The notes under the pieces were generated by a model, which was given only the letters and a program-made list of their open reading frames with translations, was not told where the DNA came from and ran no database searches. Below are positions 6,074 through 6,816 of a DNA stretch of 6,816 nt, piece after piece. Position 1 is the stretch's first letter, and each line of letters opens with the position of its first letter. The position numbers were made by a program, and so were the translations under genes. The stretch spans positions 1 to 6,816 of the forward strand of contig WQXR01000065.1 of assembly GCA_009784745.1 (NCBI GenBank). Direction: 5' to 3'. The DNA is from Methanomassiliicoccaceae archaeon (GTDB lineage Archaea; Thermoplasmatota; Thermoplasmata; Methanomassiliicoccales; Methanomethylophilaceae).

Positions 6074-6138
6074 TGTATATGGGAACTGAAAAACACGATC
6101 TCAAATGTGTACGTAAACAGTTCGAAGAAAATTGAGAA

Positions 6139-6212
6139 TGGGGTCGGGAGGGAGATTTGAACACCCGTATGCGGATCTGCAGTCCGCCGCAGAGCCTCTA
6201 TGCTATCCCGAC
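6139..6212 (-). tRNA. tRNA-Cys (GCA anticodon), with atypical features
   Basis: The gene reads leftward. The acceptor stem is seven perfect pairs (GTCGGGA with TCCCGAC). U8 and A9 are followed by a D arm with only three good pairs (GCA/TGC) and G18G19. The five-pair anticodon stem GCGGA/TCCGC encloses the loop CTGCAGA, anticodon GCA at 6180-6178. A 4-base variable loop (ATAC) and a T arm with a standard TTCAAAT loop follow. CCA is encoded at 6141-6139. Oddities: the discriminator base 73 is C (6142) rather than the U that CysRS normally reads, positions 13/22 (T/C) and 52/62 (T/T) are mismatched, and position 21 is T rather than A. The intact acceptor and anticodon stems and an upstream AAATAT element support a real gene; it could still be a divergent or decaying copy. 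Confidence 0.88.
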
Positions 6213-6236
6213 GTGATTGCGTCAATCTTTAGTATC

Positions 6237-6242
6237 ATATTT
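6237..6242 (-). promoter_or_regulatory. TATA-like element of tRNA-Cys
   Basis: AAATAT on the - strand is centred about 27 bp before the mature 5' end of the tRNA. That spacing would place the transcription start at or next to base 1. The match to the archaeal consensus is moderate. Confidence 0.4.
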
Positions 6243-6286
6243 CAACTTTCCGCAATCGCACTCTTCATTTTCGCGAACGGCACGGC

Positions 6287-6297
6287 AAGAATAATAA
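6287..6297 (+). promoter_or_regulatory. possible TATA element of the gene at 6322
   Basis: AAGAATAATAA is centred about 30 bp upstream of the ATG at 6322. With no Shine-Dalgarno site before that ATG, a near-leaderless transcript is plausible. The 109-bp stretch between the tRNA and this ATG would then hold two divergent promoters and nothing else I can identify. Confidence 0.3.
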
Positions 6298-6321
6298 CCA
6301 ATACGTCTATGGCGAAGCGAT

Positions 6322-6816
6322 ATGCATTGCAAGGATGTTTCCGTAAGGGATGTAGACGTTGCGCTCAATGGATCGAATATCAAAGCATTGATGTCAAATT
6401 GGACCGCATACGTGAGAGCAGAATATCTTATACTCCGCAACGGGAACGATCATGCGGTCGTGAGATTGAAGAAGGGTAACGGCCTTGAACTTTTCAAAAA
6501 GGTCGTAGATCATGAGATAATCTCTTTGCCCGAGGATACGGTGTTCTTAGACGATCCCGATGCGGATGTAATAAACACCCCTGCTTTAGCAAATATACAG
6601 CAAAGATACCCCGAAAAAACGGTAATTATCAAAGGAATGTTCTCTCATATGAATTTTATCAAGGATGTGGCACCTGTTAGACTTAACGTCATTGACAATA
6701 TTCCGCCGGCGCCCTCGAAGTTAGGTGTCCTTGTGAGGGCAGCACTATCCACAGGTTTTATCGAACATCCGATCGTGGTGAATGATATTATCATAGACAT
6801 GTCGGAAAAGGTTGAA
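6322..6816 (+). CDS. conserved archaeal protein of unknown function (partial, DUF7714-like)
   Basis: An open frame of 165 codons runs from ATG 6322 past the window edge. Two stop codons lie just upstream in frame (6292-6297), so this ATG, which has no in-frame ATG alternative nearby, is the likely start. The protein begins MHCKDVSVRDVDV. Residues 31-50 look like beta strands (YVRAEYLILR, HAVVRLKKG). The most distinctive part is residues 97-134: PEKTVIIKG, FSHMNFI (107-113), PVRLNVIDNIPPAPSKL (118-134). From memory, this FSHxNFI...PVRxxVxDxxPPxPxKL pattern occurs in a haloarchaeal and methanogen family annotated DUF7714; I could not verify it. No membrane segment, cofactor motif or metal-ligand cluster is visible in this portion. 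It is divergent from tRNA-Cys and its function is unknown. Confidence 0.82.
   Translation, partial: MHCKDVSVRDVDVALNGSNIKALMSNWTAYVRAEYLILRNGNDHAVVRLKKGNGLELFKKVVDHEIISLPEDTVFLDDPDADVINTPALANIQQRYPEKTVIIKGMFSHMNFIKDVAPVRLNVIDNIPPAPSKLGVLVRAALSTGFIEHPIVVNDIIIDMSEKVE

Larger units (their letters stand above)
5823..6138. other. AT-rich intergenic region between tbp and tRNA-Cys
   Basis: I find no convincing gene in this 316-bp stretch. Its core is extremely AT-rich: 20 G/C in the 100 bases 5861-5960. Short A- or T-tracts there recur roughly every 9-10 bp, suggesting bent DNA. It contains a perfect 14-bp palindrome (5965-5978), a separated 9-bp inverted repeat (5852-5860 with 5941-5949), a CCAATA/TATTGG inverted repeat (6052-6073) and several TATA-like stretches, for example ATATTTAAAA at 6036-6045. 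T4 and T5 runs on the - strand (6131-6128 and 6093-6089) could end the tRNA-Cys transcript. A small RNA cannot be excluded. Confidence 0.6.

Noticed and set aside
6079..6135. An 18-codon + strand micro-ORF (MGTEKHDLKCVRKQFEEN)
   Set aside because: The nearest TATA-like stretch is about 38 bp upstream, there is no ribosome-binding site, and an ORF this short is expected by chance.
5823..6138. Replication origin
   Set aside because: The spacer is AT-rich with palindromes, but I see no repeated ORB-like G-rich motifs and no orc1/cdc6 gene in the window.
5952..6164. A 70-codon - strand frame
   Set aside because: It begins inside the tRNA-Cys gene, is AT-driven in composition, and has no Shine-Dalgarno site or recognisable motif.
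6132..6479. A 115-codon + strand frame
   Set aside because: It runs across the tRNA-Cys gene and overlaps, in another frame, the better supported conserved protein starting at 6322.

Overview
The window looks archaeal. It encodes a two-repeat TATA-binding protein and an archaeal-type Ncs6/NcsA tRNA-thiolation ATPase. Several genes have TTTAAATA- or TTTATATT-like boxes 24-30 bp before the start codon with little or no leader, and others carry Shine-Dalgarno sites of the AAGGTG type. A euryarchaeon, possibly a methanogen related to Thermoplasmata/Methanomassiliicoccales, is my inference from overall style; no lineage-defining gene is present.

Layout. Positions 2-193 (+) hold the 3' end of an unrecognised gene, followed by T-rich DNA. 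An Ncs6/NcsA/TtuA-like tRNA 2-thiolation enzyme (245-1171, +) meets a leftward block tail to tail with a 14-bp overlap. Read in its own direction, the leftward block is: tRNA-Cys(GCA) (6212-6139), a ~355-bp very AT-rich spacer, tbp (5783-5235), cysK (5166-4246), cysE (4249-3605, 4-bp overlap with cysK), cysS (3565-2165, with its own TATA box) and a radical SAM protein (2183-1158, 19-bp overlap with cysS). A rightward gene of unknown function starts at 6322, divergent from the tRNA, and runs off the window.

How the genes fit together. CysE makes O-acetylserine from serine and acetyl-CoA, CysK converts it with sulfide to cysteine, and CysS charges tRNA-Cys, whose gene lies about 1 kb upstream of cysK. 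So cysteine synthesis, cysteinyl-tRNA formation and the tRNA itself sit within 4 kb. This is the direct CysRS route rather than the phosphoserine SepRS/SepCysS route of many methanogens. The radical SAM protein is the unexplained member: it overlaps cysS and is probably translationally coupled to it. The neighbouring Ncs6-like enzyme also handles sulfur on tRNA but is on the other strand.

The points most worth a second look are the radical SAM protein, the atypical tRNA-Cys (C73 discriminator and stem mismatches), the two perfect TTTAAATA boxes one helical turn apart in front of the TBP gene, and the curved, palindrome-containing AT-rich spacer. I see no CRISPR array, insertion sequence, prophage or obvious new defence system.
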